Assembly (NCBI GenBank): GCA_038147155.1
Contig: JAYQTA010000006.1
Span: 62,001 to 126,000 of the forward strand
Direction of reading: 5' to 3'
DNA from: Australimonas brisbanensis
Lineage (GTDB): Bacteria; Chloroflexota; Dehalococcoidia; Lucifugimonadales; Australimonadaceae
DNA length: 64,000 nt
A program made the position numbers and the translations under genes. Below, one piece after another: positions 39,801-48,745 of this stretch. The notes under the pieces were generated by a model that ran no database searches, was not told the DNA's origin, and worked only from the letters and a program-made list of their open reading frames with translations. Position 1 is the stretch's first letter. The number at the start of each line of letters is the position of its first letter.

Positions 39801-41066
39801 ATGGCAGCGCCCCTCGGGTGGTTGAGTCGCGATGGACACGTGCTCATTACGGCGGGCGCGCTGCGAGCGGTGTGCCAGGGCTTCATGGCGGTGACACTGG
39901 CCGTGTACCTGGCGGACGAGGGACTCAGCCTCACCCACATCGGCGTCTACTTCTCGGCGGGGGCGGCGGGCGCAACGGCGGCAGCGGTGGTGGTGGGCAC
40001 CTCCTCCGAGCGGCTGGGGCGCAGGCGGCTGCTGGTGGGCTTCAGCCTGCTCACCGCCGTGGGGGCCCTCGCCCTGCTGTTCACGGCGAACCCCGTGCTG
40101 CTGGCCGTCTTCGCCTTCGCGGGCTCCATCACCGGCACGCCGGGCGGGGCCGTGGGCTCCACGCAGCCGCTGGTGCAGGCGGCGCTGGCCGAGGCGTCCA
40201 CGCCGCGCAAACGCACCGCCACCTTCGCCCTCTACCGCATGAGCGATAACCTGGGCCGCGCCGTGGGGGCGCTGGCGGCGGGGCTACCGGTGGTGCTGAC
40301 CCGCGTGAGCGGACTGGACGAGCACGGCGCGCTGCGGGTGCTGCTGGGCCTGACGGCGGCGGCGCTGCTGGCGGTGGCGCTGGCCTACCTGCTCCTGGCC
40401 CCCGACGTGGGCCGCACCCAGGTGCGCTGGACCAACCCGCTCACCCTCCCCTCACGCGGGACCATCTTCGGCCTCACGGGGCTCTTCAGCGTGGACACCC
40501 TGGGCTCGGCACTGCTGGTGCAGAGCCTGGTGGCCTACTGGTTCAGCACCCGCTTCGACATGGCGCTGGGGGAGCTTTCGGTGGTGTTCTTCGTCTCGGA
40601 GTTGCTGACGGCGCTCTCGCTGTGGCTGTCCGTGCGCCTCTCGGCCCGCATCGGCCTGGTGAACACCATGGTGTTCACCCACATCCCGGCCTCCCTCCTG
40701 CTGGTGGGCGCCGCCTTCGCACCCACGGCGGCCCTCGCTATCGCGTGCTGGCAGGCCCGCGCCTTCTTCTCCCAGATGGACGTGCCCGCGCGCGATGCCT
40801 ACACCATGTCCGTTGTGCAACCTCACGAACGCGTCGCCATGGCCAGCGTGCACGCCCTAGGGCGCAGCGCAGCCAGCACCGTGGGGCCCACGCTGGGCAC
40901 CACGCTGTGGACGGGCCTCTCGGCCAGCGCGCCCTTCGTGGGGTGCGCCGGGCTCAAGATCGGGTACGACCTGGCGCTGTGGGCGCCCGGCCCCCCCCGA
41001 CCCCCGCGCCCCCCGGGGCGCCCCCCCCCCCCTCTGGGTCCCTCAGGGTCTGCGAACGCGGCCTAG
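39801..41066 (+). CDS. MFS transporter with a poly-C disturbed C-terminus
   Basis: 421 codons as read. About 390 residues form a normal twelve-helix facilitator (YLADEGLSLTHIGVYFSAGA, TSSERLGRRRLLVGFSLL for the loop 2-3 motif, AGSITGTPGGAVGSTQPLVQ). The last 30 residues are almost only proline, glycine and arginine (PGPPRPPRPPGRPPPP) because the DNA there is a run of cytosines (8 C at 40991 and 12 C at 41021). The expected charged C-terminal tail is missing. Start ATG 39801 has AGGAGCAGGAGC upstream. Confidence 0.8.
   Translation: MAAPLGWLSRDGHVLITAGALRAVCQGFMAVTLAVYLADEGLSLTHIGVYFSAGAAGATAAAVVVGTSSERLGRRRLLVGFSLLTAVGALALLFTANPVLLAVFAFAGSITGTPGGAVGSTQPLVQAALAEASTPRKRTATFALYRMSDNLGRAVGALAAGLPVVLTRVSGLDEHGALRVLLGLTAAALLAVALAYLLLAPDVGRTQVRWTNPLTLPSRGTIFGLTGLFSVDTLGSALLVQSLVAYWFSTRFDMALGELSVVFFVSELLTALSLWLSVRLSARIGLVNTMVFTHIPASLLLVGAAFAPTAALAIACWQARAFFSQMDVPARDAYTMSVVQPHERVAMASVHALGRSAASTVGPTLGTTLWTGLSASAPFVGCAGLKIGYDLALWAPGPPRPPRPPGRPPPPLGPSGSANAA
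40991..41032. repeat. Poly-C tract inside the 3' end of an MFS gene
   Basis: Runs of 8 C (40991-40998), 5-6 C, and 12 C (41021-41032) follow within 42 bp, at codons 397-411 of the MFS gene. Homopolymers this long are rare even in GC-rich DNA. Confidence 0.85.
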
Positions 41067-42211
41067 GTGTCGCGCTCGTTGGTGGGGCCCACCTCACCCG
41101 TGCACCAGGGGATGAAGGCCTTCATGCGGCAGGGCGCGCCGTGAGCGGCCAGGTCCGCCTCGAACATCTTGTGGATCTCGGGATCCTCGTCCTCGTACTC
41201 GATCTGCATCCCGCCTTCCTTCATGGAGACGTTGGACTCGCCGTACTTGTCCGGCGTGCCGTTGGGGGCGCGCAGCGCGAGGTAGCGGGCCGGCTCCTTG
41301 CCGGTGTTGAAGTGCTGGTGGAAGGTACCCTCCTCCGGCACGATGACCAGGGAGCCCTTCTTCCAGTCCACCTTCTTGTAGGGCTTGCCCTCCCACCACA
41401 GGACGGAGAAGCCCACGCCGCCGCAGATGACCAGGTGAGCGCCCGGCCCGTGGCGGTGGCCCTTCTTGTAGGTGCCCACGGGGAACTCCGAGACGTGGGA
41501 CTTGGTGATGTTGCCCGCCATGTCGAAGTGGGTGTTCACCCCGCCGGCGCCGCGGTCCTTGTAGTCCCACAGGGGCATGGTGTCCACGTTGGGGATGAAG
41601 TTCGACTTCCACATGGTGCCGAACTTGGAGCCCTTGCGCCGGTACACCTGGCCCTGGCCGGAGAAGTAGGACTCGTCGCCCTCGCCCCCGAACCGGTCGG
41701 TGAAGTGGAAGGGGTTGTTGAAGATGAAGTCGGTGGACTTGAACATGCGCATCACGGGAGGCGCGTTGGTCATGGAGACGTAGCGCGCGGGCTGCGAGCC
41801 CGACCCGTTGAAGTGCTGATAGGTGGCGTTCATGGGGATGGACACCATGGAACCCGGCGCCCACTCGAAGGTCACCTTGTTCTTCTCGTCCGTCCACACA
41901 GAGGTGGCACCGCGTCCGGACACGACGTACATCACCTCCTCGTACATGTGGTGCTCGGGCTCCGACTTGCCGCCGGGGGCGATCTCCACCACGTGGCAGT
42001 CGTTGGGCAGCGCCGGGTTCGGGATGTTGATGATGGCGCCGCGGCCACCCTTGCGCTCCCAGTTCCCCAGCGGGATCTCGTTCATGTCCTCGAAGGCGTA
42101 GTCCACGATGACGGGCACGCCCTCAGCCTTCTGCCACGCGTAGTAGGCATCGGGCTCTTCCCACAGCTCCATGGTCTCGGGCGTTTCAGCCCGGCGCACT
42201 TCCTCAGGCAC
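41063..42211 (-). CDS. Bicupin protein, gentisate-dioxygenase-like architecture
   Basis: 382 residues from GTG 42211, which has GGAGGAGG 8 nt upstream. Two cupin domains: the first has EHHMYEEVMYVVSGRGATSV with a histidine pair and FEWAPGSMVSIPMNATYQHF; the second has VGTYKKGHRHGPGAHLVICG and VIVPEEGTFHQHFNTG, which keeps the full metal-binding H-x-H-(x)4-E/H pattern in part. Similar two-domain cupins cleave hydroxylated aromatic acids (gentisate, 1-hydroxy-2-naphthoate) or bind acyl compounds. The first domain's ligands are less complete than the second's. Oxygenase activity is inferred from the context of ring-degradation genes. Confidence 0.72.
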   Translation of the reverse strand: MPEEVRRAETPETMELWEEPDAYYAWQKAEGVPVIVDYAFEDMNEIPLGNWERKGGRGAIINIPNPALPNDCHVVEIAPGGKSEPEHHMYEEVMYVVSGRGATSVWTDEKNKVTFEWAPGSMVSIPMNATYQHFNGSGSQPARYVSMTNAPPVMRMFKSTDFIFNNPFHFTDRFGGEGDESYFSGQGQVYRRKGSKFGTMWKSNFIPNVDTMPLWDYKDRGAGGVNTHFDMAGNITKSHVSEFPVGTYKKGHRHGPGAHLVICGGVGFSVLWWEGKPYKKVDWKKGSLVIVPEEGTFHQHFNTGKEPARYLALRAPNGTPDKYGESNVSMKEGGMQIEYEDEDPEIHKMFEADLAAHGAPCRMKAFIPWCTGEVGPTNERDT

Positions 42212-42278
42212 CAGTGCACCTCCTCCAACGATTTCGGGCAGGAGAACCATACCGCAAACGGGCCCTTGGTTGCAGGTG

Positions 42279-43340
42279 CTAGGCGGCGTAGCGCAGCGCA
42301 CGGCCCCGGAGCGCCCACACCCCGGCCGCCAGCGCAACGTCCAGAGCGGCCAGCACCACCAGGTCCACCCACACGGCGCCCAGGCCCGCCCCCTCCATGC
42401 CCACGGCCACGACGGGGCGGATGAAGTAGTCGGTAAGGAACAGGCGCGCCACCCACGAGGGGATGGCCGGGAACAGGTAGACGATGGCCGGTGCGAACAG
42501 GACGATGCCGCCCGACTTCCACACGGCGAACAGGCTGGTGACATCCCTGAGCACGATGCCCAACGCCAGCCCCAGCCCCGCTGCCATCACCGCGCCCAGC
42601 GCCAGCACCCCCACCAGCAGCGCGGGGCCCGCCCCCAACAGGCCGTTGAGCAGCAGGATGGCCACCCCCATGAACAGGGAGAGCGCCCAGCCGAACAGCC
42701 CCTTGGCCGCCAGCAACTCGCCCAGGGTGAGCGGGGTGACGAAGAGCGCACGCAGAGTGTCGTGCTCCTTCTCGCGCACCAGCGAGGTGGCGGGTAGGAA
42801 CAGCCCGCCCAGGAACACCGCCATGAGCACCAGCATGGGCAGCAGGCGCTGGCGCAGCGAGAGGGCAGAGGCCTCGCCCACCACCTCCAGCGTCAGCACC
42901 GCGCCCGGCTGGCGCCCGGCCACATGGGCGGCCAGCGCCGAGACGGCGGCGGTGAGCACCGCCCGGTCCGAGGCATGGCTCTGGCCCCACACGTAGGTCT
43001 GCACCGGGATGGGCAGGCCGGTGGCCAGGGCCTCGTCGAACCCGGCGGGCAGCACGATGCCCACGTCCACCGAGCCCGCCTCCGCCGCGGCGCGCAGCGC
43101 GTCCGCATCGGCGTAGAGCCGGGTGCGCAGCGAGGCGTCCGCCTGGGCGGCTGCGACGAGCGCGGAGCCGCCCGCATCAGCGATGCCCAACCTCGGCTGG
43201 GGGGCCAGCAACGAACCAAACACCAGGTTGATGACCAGGGTGATGGCCAGCGGTGCGGCCAACGCCCACACCAGCAGCACCGAGCGCGACCCGTGCCACG
43301 CCTCCTGCCGCACCAGCGCAACGATGCGCCCCGCCCTCAC
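42279..43340 (-). CDS. ABC-2 type transporter permease
   Basis: 353 residues. One N-terminal helix (WALAAPLAITLVINLVFGS), a ~150-residue extracytoplasmic domain, then five to six helices including MLVLMAVFLGGLFLPATSLV followed by REKEHDTLRALFVTPLTLGE, the cytoplasmic motif of DrrB/ABC-2 permeases. It forms with the next two genes an exporter; ATP-binding protein, permease A and permease B overlap by 4 bp each. Confidence 0.88.
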   Translation of the reverse strand: MRAGRIVALVRQEAWHGSRSVLLVWALAAPLAITLVINLVFGSLLAPQPRLGIADAGGSALVAAAQADASLRTRLYADADALRAAAEAGSVDVGIVLPAGFDEALATGLPIPVQTYVWGQSHASDRAVLTAAVSALAAHVAGRQPGAVLTLEVVGEASALSLRQRLLPMLVLMAVFLGGLFLPATSLVREKEHDTLRALFVTPLTLGELLAAKGLFGWALSLFMGVAILLLNGLLGAGPALLVGVLALGAVMAAGLGLALGIVLRDVTSLFAVWKSGGIVLFAPAIVYLFPAIPSWVARLFLTDYFIRPVVAVGMEGAGLGAVWVDLVVLAALDVALAAGVWALRGRALRYAA

Positions 43341-44371
43341 AGCGCCCTCCTCTGGAGGGCCAGCATGCCCAGGGCTAAGGCGGCCACGTCCACCGCGGCC
43401 AGGACCGCCAGCTCATCCCACAGCGCGCCGAATCCCAGGCCGAAGTTGGAGGCCAGGTCCACGGCGCTCACCAGGTAGTAGGAGGGGACCAGCTGCACCC
43501 ACCCCGACACGCTGCCGGGGAAGAGCACCCCGTAGGCCGGTATGGTCAGCACCACCAGCACCACCACGCTCCAGGCCATCACCGAGAGCATGTCGCGCCC
43601 CAGGGTGGCCAGGACGAAGGCGATGCCCGTGACCATCAACGCGCCCAGGGCGAGCGCGACCAGCACCGGGAGCGGCTGGGAGGCCAGGCCCCCCACCAAC
43701 GCCATGAACAGCGCGGCCTGCCCCAGGGCCAGCGCCGTGCCCGCCAGCGCCTTGGCGGTGAACAGCTCGCGTCGGCGCACCGGCGTCACCAACAGCGCGC
43801 GCAGGGTGCCCGCCTCGCGCTCCTGGCTGATGAGCGTGGCCAGGCCCATGGTCTCCACCATGACGATGAGCAGCGCCAGCATGGGCCGCAGCCGGTCGCG
43901 CGGGGGCACCTGCCGTCCCGCAAGGTCCGGCCCCAGCACCTCGGCAGCCAGCACCACGGCGGGGGGCGTACCGGACAGCGCCCCCAGGAGGGTGGTGAGT
44001 AACGTGCTGACCGCCTGCCGCGATTCTTCCGGGGTCGATGCGGCGAAGACCGCCGCCACCGGAGCACCGGGGGTATCGTGCAGCAGCACCCCCGCCAGGA
44101 ACGCACCGTCCTCCACCCCCGCCCGCAGCGCCTGCGGAGAGGACGCAGCCTCGAAGCGCAGGCCGTCACTCCCCTGCCCCACCAGCTCGGCGACGGCCGC
44201 ATCGGGCCCGGACAGGCCGATGATGAGCGTCTCCTCCACCACCGAGGGCATCACCCAGAAGACCGCCACGTAGAAAACCAGGCCCATGGCGGTGACCAGA
44301 GCGAAGAAGCGGTTGCGGAAGTAGAGGCGCGCGTCCTTGGCGGCCAGCGTGCCGATGACGCGCAGGTTCAC
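43337..44371 (-). CDS. ABC-2 type transporter permease
   Basis: 344 residues, paralogous to the following permease: a first helix (FFALVTAMGLVFYVAVFWVM), a large external domain, and a C-terminal membrane domain with ISQEREAGTLRALLVTPVRR facing the cytoplasm. The two permeases probably make a heterodimer. The substrate is not deducible; lipids, drugs or polysaccharide are typical for this family. Confidence 0.88.
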   Translation of the reverse strand: MNLRVIGTLAAKDARLYFRNRFFALVTAMGLVFYVAVFWVMPSVVEETLIIGLSGPDAAVAELVGQGSDGLRFEAASSPQALRAGVEDGAFLAGVLLHDTPGAPVAAVFAASTPEESRQAVSTLLTTLLGALSGTPPAVVLAAEVLGPDLAGRQVPPRDRLRPMLALLIVMVETMGLATLISQEREAGTLRALLVTPVRRRELFTAKALAGTALALGQAALFMALVGGLASQPLPVLVALALGALMVTGIAFVLATLGRDMLSVMAWSVVVLVVLTIPAYGVLFPGSVSGWVQLVPSYYLVSAVDLASNFGLGFGALWDELAVLAAVDVAALALGMLALQRRAL

Positions 44372-45231
44372 TGCTCCAGCCTCCGGCCCGTGACGGAGAT
44401 GAACACCTCGGCCAGGCTCGCCTCCTCGGAGTGCACCGTCACCACCTGCTCGTCCGCGAAGAGCGCACGGACCGCCTCGGCGGTGCCCGCCTCATCCAGC
44501 GCGATCTCTCGCTCCTCCAGCCGCTCACCCACCGCCACGCGTGCCTTGAGCGCGCGGCGTCCGTGCTGACGCTTGAGCGCCAGCGGCGTGTCCAGGGCTG
44601 CGATGCGCCCCTGGTTCATGAAGGCGACCCTATCGCACAGTTCGTCGGCCTCGGCCATGTCGTGGGTGGTGAGGAAGACGGTGGCGCCGCGCTCGCGCTC
44701 CGCGCGGATCAGGTCGCGGATGGAGGCCGCCGAGGTGGGGTCCAGACCCGCGGTGGGCTCATCCAGGAAGAGCATCTGGGGGGTGTTTACCAGGGAGCGG
44801 GCCACCATGAGTCGCTGCTTCATGCCCTTGGAGTAGTTGGCGGCGCGCTCGCGCTCGCGCCCTGCCAGCCCAACGCGCGCCAGCAGCGCCCTGGCGTCGA
44901 ACCCGCGCACGTCGAACAGGCGGGCGAACAGTTCCAGGTTCTCCTGGGCGCTCATCTGCTCATACAGGTTGGTGGACTCGAAGGAGACGCCGATGCGCCG
45001 GTGAATCTGCTCCGTCTCACGCACCGTGTCGAATCCCAGCACGCTCGCACGCCCGCTCGCGGGCCGCAACTGGCCGGTGAGCATCTTCACCGTGGTGGTC
45101 TTGCCCGCCCCGTTGGGCCCCAGGAGGCCGACGATCTCACCACGGCCCACGGTAAAGGAGACCCCATCCACCGCGCGCAGTGCGCCATAGGTGTAGGTCA
45201 GGTCCGCGACGACGATGGCGGGATCGGCCAC
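44368..45231 (-). CDS. ABC transporter ATP-binding protein
   Basis: 287 residues from GTG 45231 with GGAGG 6 nt before it. Walker A GPNGAGKTT (about 38-46), signature YSKGMKQRLMVA, Walker B MLFLDEPTAGLDPTS, H-loop LTTHDMAEADELCD. The C-terminal 60 residues are the DrrA-like extension. First gene of the three-gene export operon; powers the two downstream permeases. Confidence 0.93.
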   Translation of the reverse strand: MADPAIVVADLTYTYGALRAVDGVSFTVGRGEIVGLLGPNGAGKTTTVKMLTGQLRPASGRASVLGFDTVRETEQIHRRIGVSFESTNLYEQMSAQENLELFARLFDVRGFDARALLARVGLAGRERERAANYSKGMKQRLMVARSLVNTPQMLFLDEPTAGLDPTSAASIRDLIRAERERGATVFLTTHDMAEADELCDRVAFMNQGRIAALDTPLALKRQHGRRALKARVAVGERLEEREIALDEAGTAEAVRALFADEQVVTVHSEEASLAEVFISVTGRRLEQ

Positions 45232-45310
45232 GGCGCACCTCCGATTCACCCGCCACTCTAGCGCGCATGCGCACATGGGGGAACGTTTGGCGGATGCAGC
45301 ACAAACGCGA

Positions 45311-45343
45311 CGAGGCCAGCAACCCGATGGGCCGCTGGCCTCG
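45311..45343 (-). terminator. Terminator after the ferredoxin gene
   Basis: CGAGGCCAGC pairs with GCTGGCCTCG over 10 bp with a 13-nt loop, 28 bp after the ferredoxin stop on the minus strand, with GTTTGTG beyond it. It separates ferredoxin from the ABC operon. Confidence 0.5.
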
Positions 45344-45370
45344 CTTCGCCGCTGACGCGATGTGCTAGCC

Positions 45371-45649
45371 CTAGAGGGCGCTGACGCGCGCCCGCGTGGC
45401 GTCCTTGTCCTTGAAATAGTTGATGTTCAGGTCGATGAACTCCTTCTGCTCCGCAGGCACCCGGTCATCCGCGAAGATGGACGAGACCGGGCAGGAGGGC
45501 TCGCAGGCGCCGCACTCGATGCAGTCATCGGGGTTGATGAAGAGCATCCGGTCGGTGCCCTCCTCGTGGATGATGCAGTCCACGGGGCACACCTCGAGGC
45601 AGCTCTTGTCCATCACATCGATACAGGCCGCAGTGATCACGAACGCCAA
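45371..45649 (-). CDS. 7Fe/8Fe-type ferredoxin
   Basis: 92 residues. ACIDVMDKSCLEVCPVDCI gives the first cluster (spacing of C9, C17, C21 typical of a [3Fe-4S]/[4Fe-4S] FdxA-type ferredoxin) and CIECGACEPSCP the second. Cytoplasmic electron carrier. It could serve the Rieske oxygenases or other enzymes here, but no reductase gene is adjacent. GGAGGTGAAGC lies just before the ATG. Confidence 0.9.
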   Translation of the reverse strand: MAFVITAACIDVMDKSCLEVCPVDCIIHEEGTDRMLFINPDDCIECGACEPSCPVSSIFADDRVPAEQKEFIDLNINYFKDKDATRARVSAL

Positions 45650-45800
45650 GCTTCACCTCCACAGGCCCTGTTGGTCAGGGCGCACTCGACGGTTGATATC
45701 CGAACCGGAGTACCCCGGTATTCATTCTTGGACAGGCGCCCGCAACAGGCGCTACGGCGGGGGATTCTAGCACGCCTGTGACGCCGCGCACAGACCGGAT

Positions 45801-47195
45801 TCAGGGGGCCGCCAGCACCGCTATCAGCCCATCCAGCGATGGCGCAGCCTCCAGGGCCCACACCCCTTCCAGCGTTGCGCTGGCCCTGAGGGCTCCCAGC
45901 GGCCCGTCGGCCAGCGCATGGAACTTGGCCTCCACCTCGGCGCGGGTGGGCGCAAGCCGCGGCCCGCCGCGGGCGTTGGGCACATCCACCATCAGGGTGC
46001 GGCCATCGGCCAGCACCGCCTCCAGACGTGCCGGCAGGGCGTCTGGGAAGCGGGCAGTCATGGCCTTCTCCTCCACCACGCGGATGCGCAGCAGGAGCGT
46101 GCGCACGTCGCGTGCCTCCATGCGCTGGGGGGTGAACTGGCGCTCCGTCACCTCTCCATCCGCCAGGGCCACGGCCACCAGGTAGGGGATGGAGTGGTCG
46201 GCGGTCTCCCGCTCATGCACGTCCCACTTCTCCGCGCCCGTGGCGCAGGAGCGCACGGCGTGGCCGTAGGTGGCGACGATGAGCGCGATGGGCTCCGCAC
46301 CCCGCATGCGCTCGCGCGCCGTCAGCGCCGCCTCGATGGCCGCCTGGGCGTTGTACTGGGCAGGGAAGCGCTTGATGGAGGTGCGCCCGGCGTGGAACGG
46401 GGCCGCCCCGCCACCGGGGAGCGGTTGCCCCCCCAGGGCAGGGAGCACCGGCTCCTCGCTCAGAAGCGCCGCGAGGCCCCCCTCGCCGGTGAAGGGGGCC
46501 TCGGGGCCCGTCATTCCCGCCTGGGCGAGGCGCGCCGCCTGCACCCCGGCCTGGGCGGCCTGGGCGGGCGCACCCGCCTTCCACATGGACAACCGGCCCG
46601 CGCGCGCCACCCGCAGCGAGGGGTTGGCCACGGCGGCCATGGCGATGGCGTGGGCCGTGCGCTCCGTGTCCAGCCCCAGGGCCCGCGATGCCCCGGCGGC
46701 GACGGCGATGGCAACGTGCAGTGAGTGGTCGATGCCCGCCGGGGCGAGGCGCTCGGCCTCACCCAGCCCGCAGAACACCTCGTAGGCCGCGGTCATGGCC
46801 ACCAGCGCCTCGCGCCCGGTGCAGCCCGCCGCCTCAGCGGCCGCAAGCACCCCGGCCAGCGCGTCGGAGGGGTGGCCGCCCTCGCGGGCGAAGTAGGTGT
46901 CGTTGAAGTCGAGGTAGCGCACGGCGAGCGTGTTGGCGAAGGCCGCCCACTCCGGGGTGGACGATGCGCCGGTGCCCCACAAAGTGGCAGTGGCCCCCCC
47001 GCCAGCCGCAGGAGCGAGGCCCCGCGCGATGACGGAGGGCTCGCCCGTCAGCCCCCCCACGGCGCAGCCCAGGGTGTCCACCAGGCGGGTCTTGAGCCCG
47101 TCCAGCGCATCGGTGTCGAGGTGCTCCCACCGCAGGTCCGCGACGTAGCCCGCCAGGTGGGCCAGCAGCCGGTCGGGGGGGGGCGGGCGGCTCAT
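45801..47195 (-). CDS. MmgE/PrpD family protein
   Basis: 464 residues, full-length for the family of 2-methylcitrate dehydratase and cis-aconitate decarboxylase. LVDTLGCAVGGLTGEPS, RYLDFNDTYFAREGGHPSDA, GIDHSLHVAIAVAAGASRAL, and SIKRFPAQYNAQAAIEAALT are the usual segments. It is the last gene of the CaiB-CitE-unknown-PrpD operon. Substrate may be a methylated tricarboxylate, itaconate or similar. The second to fifth codons contain a 9-base C run that codes for PPPP. Confidence 0.87.
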   Translation of the reverse strand: MSRPPPPDRLLAHLAGYVADLRWEHLDTDALDGLKTRLVDTLGCAVGGLTGEPSVIARGLAPAAGGGATATLWGTGASSTPEWAAFANTLAVRYLDFNDTYFAREGGHPSDALAGVLAAAEAAGCTGREALVAMTAAYEVFCGLGEAERLAPAGIDHSLHVAIAVAAGASRALGLDTERTAHAIAMAAVANPSLRVARAGRLSMWKAGAPAQAAQAGVQAARLAQAGMTGPEAPFTGEGGLAALLSEEPVLPALGGQPLPGGGAAPFHAGRTSIKRFPAQYNAQAAIEAALTARERMRGAEPIALIVATYGHAVRSCATGAEKWDVHERETADHSIPYLVAVALADGEVTERQFTPQRMEARDVRTLLLRIRVVEEKAMTARFPDALPARLEAVLADGRTLMVDVPNARGGPRLAPTRAEVEAKFHALADGPLGALRASATLEGVWALEAAPSLDGLIAVLAAP

Positions 47196-47198
47196 GCG

Positions 47199-47837
47199 CT
47201 AGCCCAGCACCACGGAGACCATGCGCCGCTCCAGCCGCTGGGCCAGGTCCGTCGCCAGCTCCCGCAGCACCACGTCACGCTTGGCCACCACGTAGGCCAC
47301 CCCCAGCAGGCAGCCGAGCTGGAAGTCGATGATGGTGGAGGCGATATCCATCCCCTGCATCTGGTGCAGGAGCATCAGACCCGCGGCGTGCTCGTGGAAT
47401 CCCTTCGCCTCCACCAGTTCGGCCCCGGCCAGGTGCTCGCCCTCGGGCTCCTCCTGACCGACGCGCTCGCGCATCTCCCTGATGAACACCTGGTCTATCC
47501 AGTGCTCCACGTCCAACGGCCCCCGGAACAGGTGCACCACGGTCGCCGCCTGGAGTATCTCGGCGGGTTCCTCGGCCAGGGTGGCGGCGCCGCGCGGAGC
47601 GGCGAACTCGCGCGCCACCCCGCCGATGCGCCCCAGGTCCGCGATGCCGGAGGCGGTTCGCCCGCCCAGGCCCGTCTCGGCCATCACCTCGTTGTCCAGG
47701 CTGCGGTCCGCGAGCGTCTCGTAGCCGCGCAGCTCAGCGGGCAGGTCCGCCGCGTCCAGCAGCATTAGCGGCAGGTCGCCCAGCCCCACCCCGCAGGCGG
47801 CGACGTCCAGCCGTCCGCCGGTGCGCACCCCGGTCAC
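47199..47837 (-). CDS. Unrecognised 212-aa protein in the CaiB-CitE operon
   Basis: GTG 47837 overlaps the CitE-like stop (GTGA), so the gene is coupled; its stop is 3 bp from the PrpD start codon. The N-terminal third is beta-type (VTGVRTGGRLDVAACGVGLG, DLPLMLLDAADLPAELRGYE). The middle has an ACGxGLGDLPL-type loop and a helix EILQAATVVHLFRG; the C-terminal half is helical with HQMQGMDIASTIIDFQLGCL then VAYVVAKRDVVLRELA. I do not recognise the family. In itaconate-type pathways a hydratase would be expected between CoA-transferase and lyase, and this protein occupies that place, but hydratase folds (MaoC hotdog) are not evident. Confidence 0.6.
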   Translation of the reverse strand: MTGVRTGGRLDVAACGVGLGDLPLMLLDAADLPAELRGYETLADRSLDNEVMAETGLGGRTASGIADLGRIGGVAREFAAPRGAATLAEEPAEILQAATVVHLFRGPLDVEHWIDQVFIREMRERVGQEEPEGEHLAGAELVEAKGFHEHAAGLMLLHQMQGMDIASTIIDFQLGCLLGVAYVVAKRDVVLRELATDLAQRLERRMVSVVLG

Positions 47838-48745
47838 GACGATGCCCCGCCGGCGCGGGCGGCGATGGCCTGGTGGCGGGCCAGCAGGCGGCGGGCCCGC
47901 TCCACCACGGGGATGTCCACCATCTTCCCGTCCAGGGCGAAGGAGGCGCGGCCCTCGGCTGCGGCGGCCTCGTCGGCCTCGATGATGCGCCGCGCCTGGG
48001 CGGCGTCGGCGTCGGAGACGCCGAACGCCTCGTTGAGCACCGGCACCACCGCCGGGTGGATGCAGGAGGCGCCCTCGAACCCGAACTTGCGCGAGCGGAA
48101 GGCCGTCGCGCGCACAGCGTCCAGGTCCGTGTAGTCGGCCACGGTGCCGATGATGCCCAGCGGCGCGATGCCCGCCGCGCGCGCCGCATAGATGGACTGC
48201 TGCTTGGGATAGAGGAGCGTGTCGGCGTCGGGGTGCGCGCCCACGTCGGTGGACAGGTCCTCCGCGCCGATGGTCAGGGCGTCCAACCGCCCCGTTGCCG
48301 TGGCCACATCGCGTATCTGGAAGAAGGCGTGGGCCGTCTCGATCATGGCCACGAACCCCGTGGAGCCGATGGGCATGCCCCGTTCGGCCTCGAGCTCCGA
48401 GACCACCTCGTCCAGTAGCCGAAGGTGCCCCGGCCCCTCCACCTTGGTGACGAAGATGCCACGCACGGCGGGGCCCACGGCGGCCTCCAGATCCGGGATG
48501 GCCAGGCGCAGGGGGCGGTTGATGCGCACCAGCACGTCGGCGCCCCCCTGCCCCACCCGCGCAGCCGTCTCCTGGAGCCCCACACGGGCGTTGGCCTTCT
48601 CCGCCGGGGGGACCGAGTCCTCCAGGTCCAGGATGATGCCGTCGGCGCCGCGCTGGTGGGCCTTGGCGAGGTAGCGCTCCACGTTGGCCGGGACGTACAG
48701 CAGCGAGCGCCACACCGGCAGCGCGCGCGGATTCGGCTGGTTCAT
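47834..48745 (-). CDS. HpcH/HpaI aldolase / citrate-lyase beta (CitE)-like protein
   Basis: 303 residues. SLLYVPANVERYLAKAHQRG, then GIILDLEDSVPPAEKANAR, IFVTKVEGPGH, MIETAHAFFQIRDVA and TIGAEDLSTDVGA carry the barrel's substrate-binding arginine, magnesium-binding E/D pair and C-terminal FEGASCIHPAVV loop. Enzymes of this branch cleave malyl-, citramalyl- or related acyl-CoA. It follows CaiB with a 4-bp overlap; the pair CoA-transferase plus CitE-like lyase is typical for C4/C5 dicarboxylic acid degradation. Confidence 0.88.
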   Translation of the reverse strand: MNQPNPRALPVWRSLLYVPANVERYLAKAHQRGADGIILDLEDSVPPAEKANARVGLQETAARVGQGGADVLVRINRPLRLAIPDLEAAVGPAVRGIFVTKVEGPGHLRLLDEVVSELEAERGMPIGSTGFVAMIETAHAFFQIRDVATATGRLDALTIGAEDLSTDVGAHPDADTLLYPKQQSIYAARAAGIAPLGIIGTVADYTDLDAVRATAFRSRKFGFEGASCIHPAVVPVLNEAFGVSDADAAQARRIIEADEAAAAEGRASFALDGKMVDIPVVERARRLLARHQAIAARAGGASS

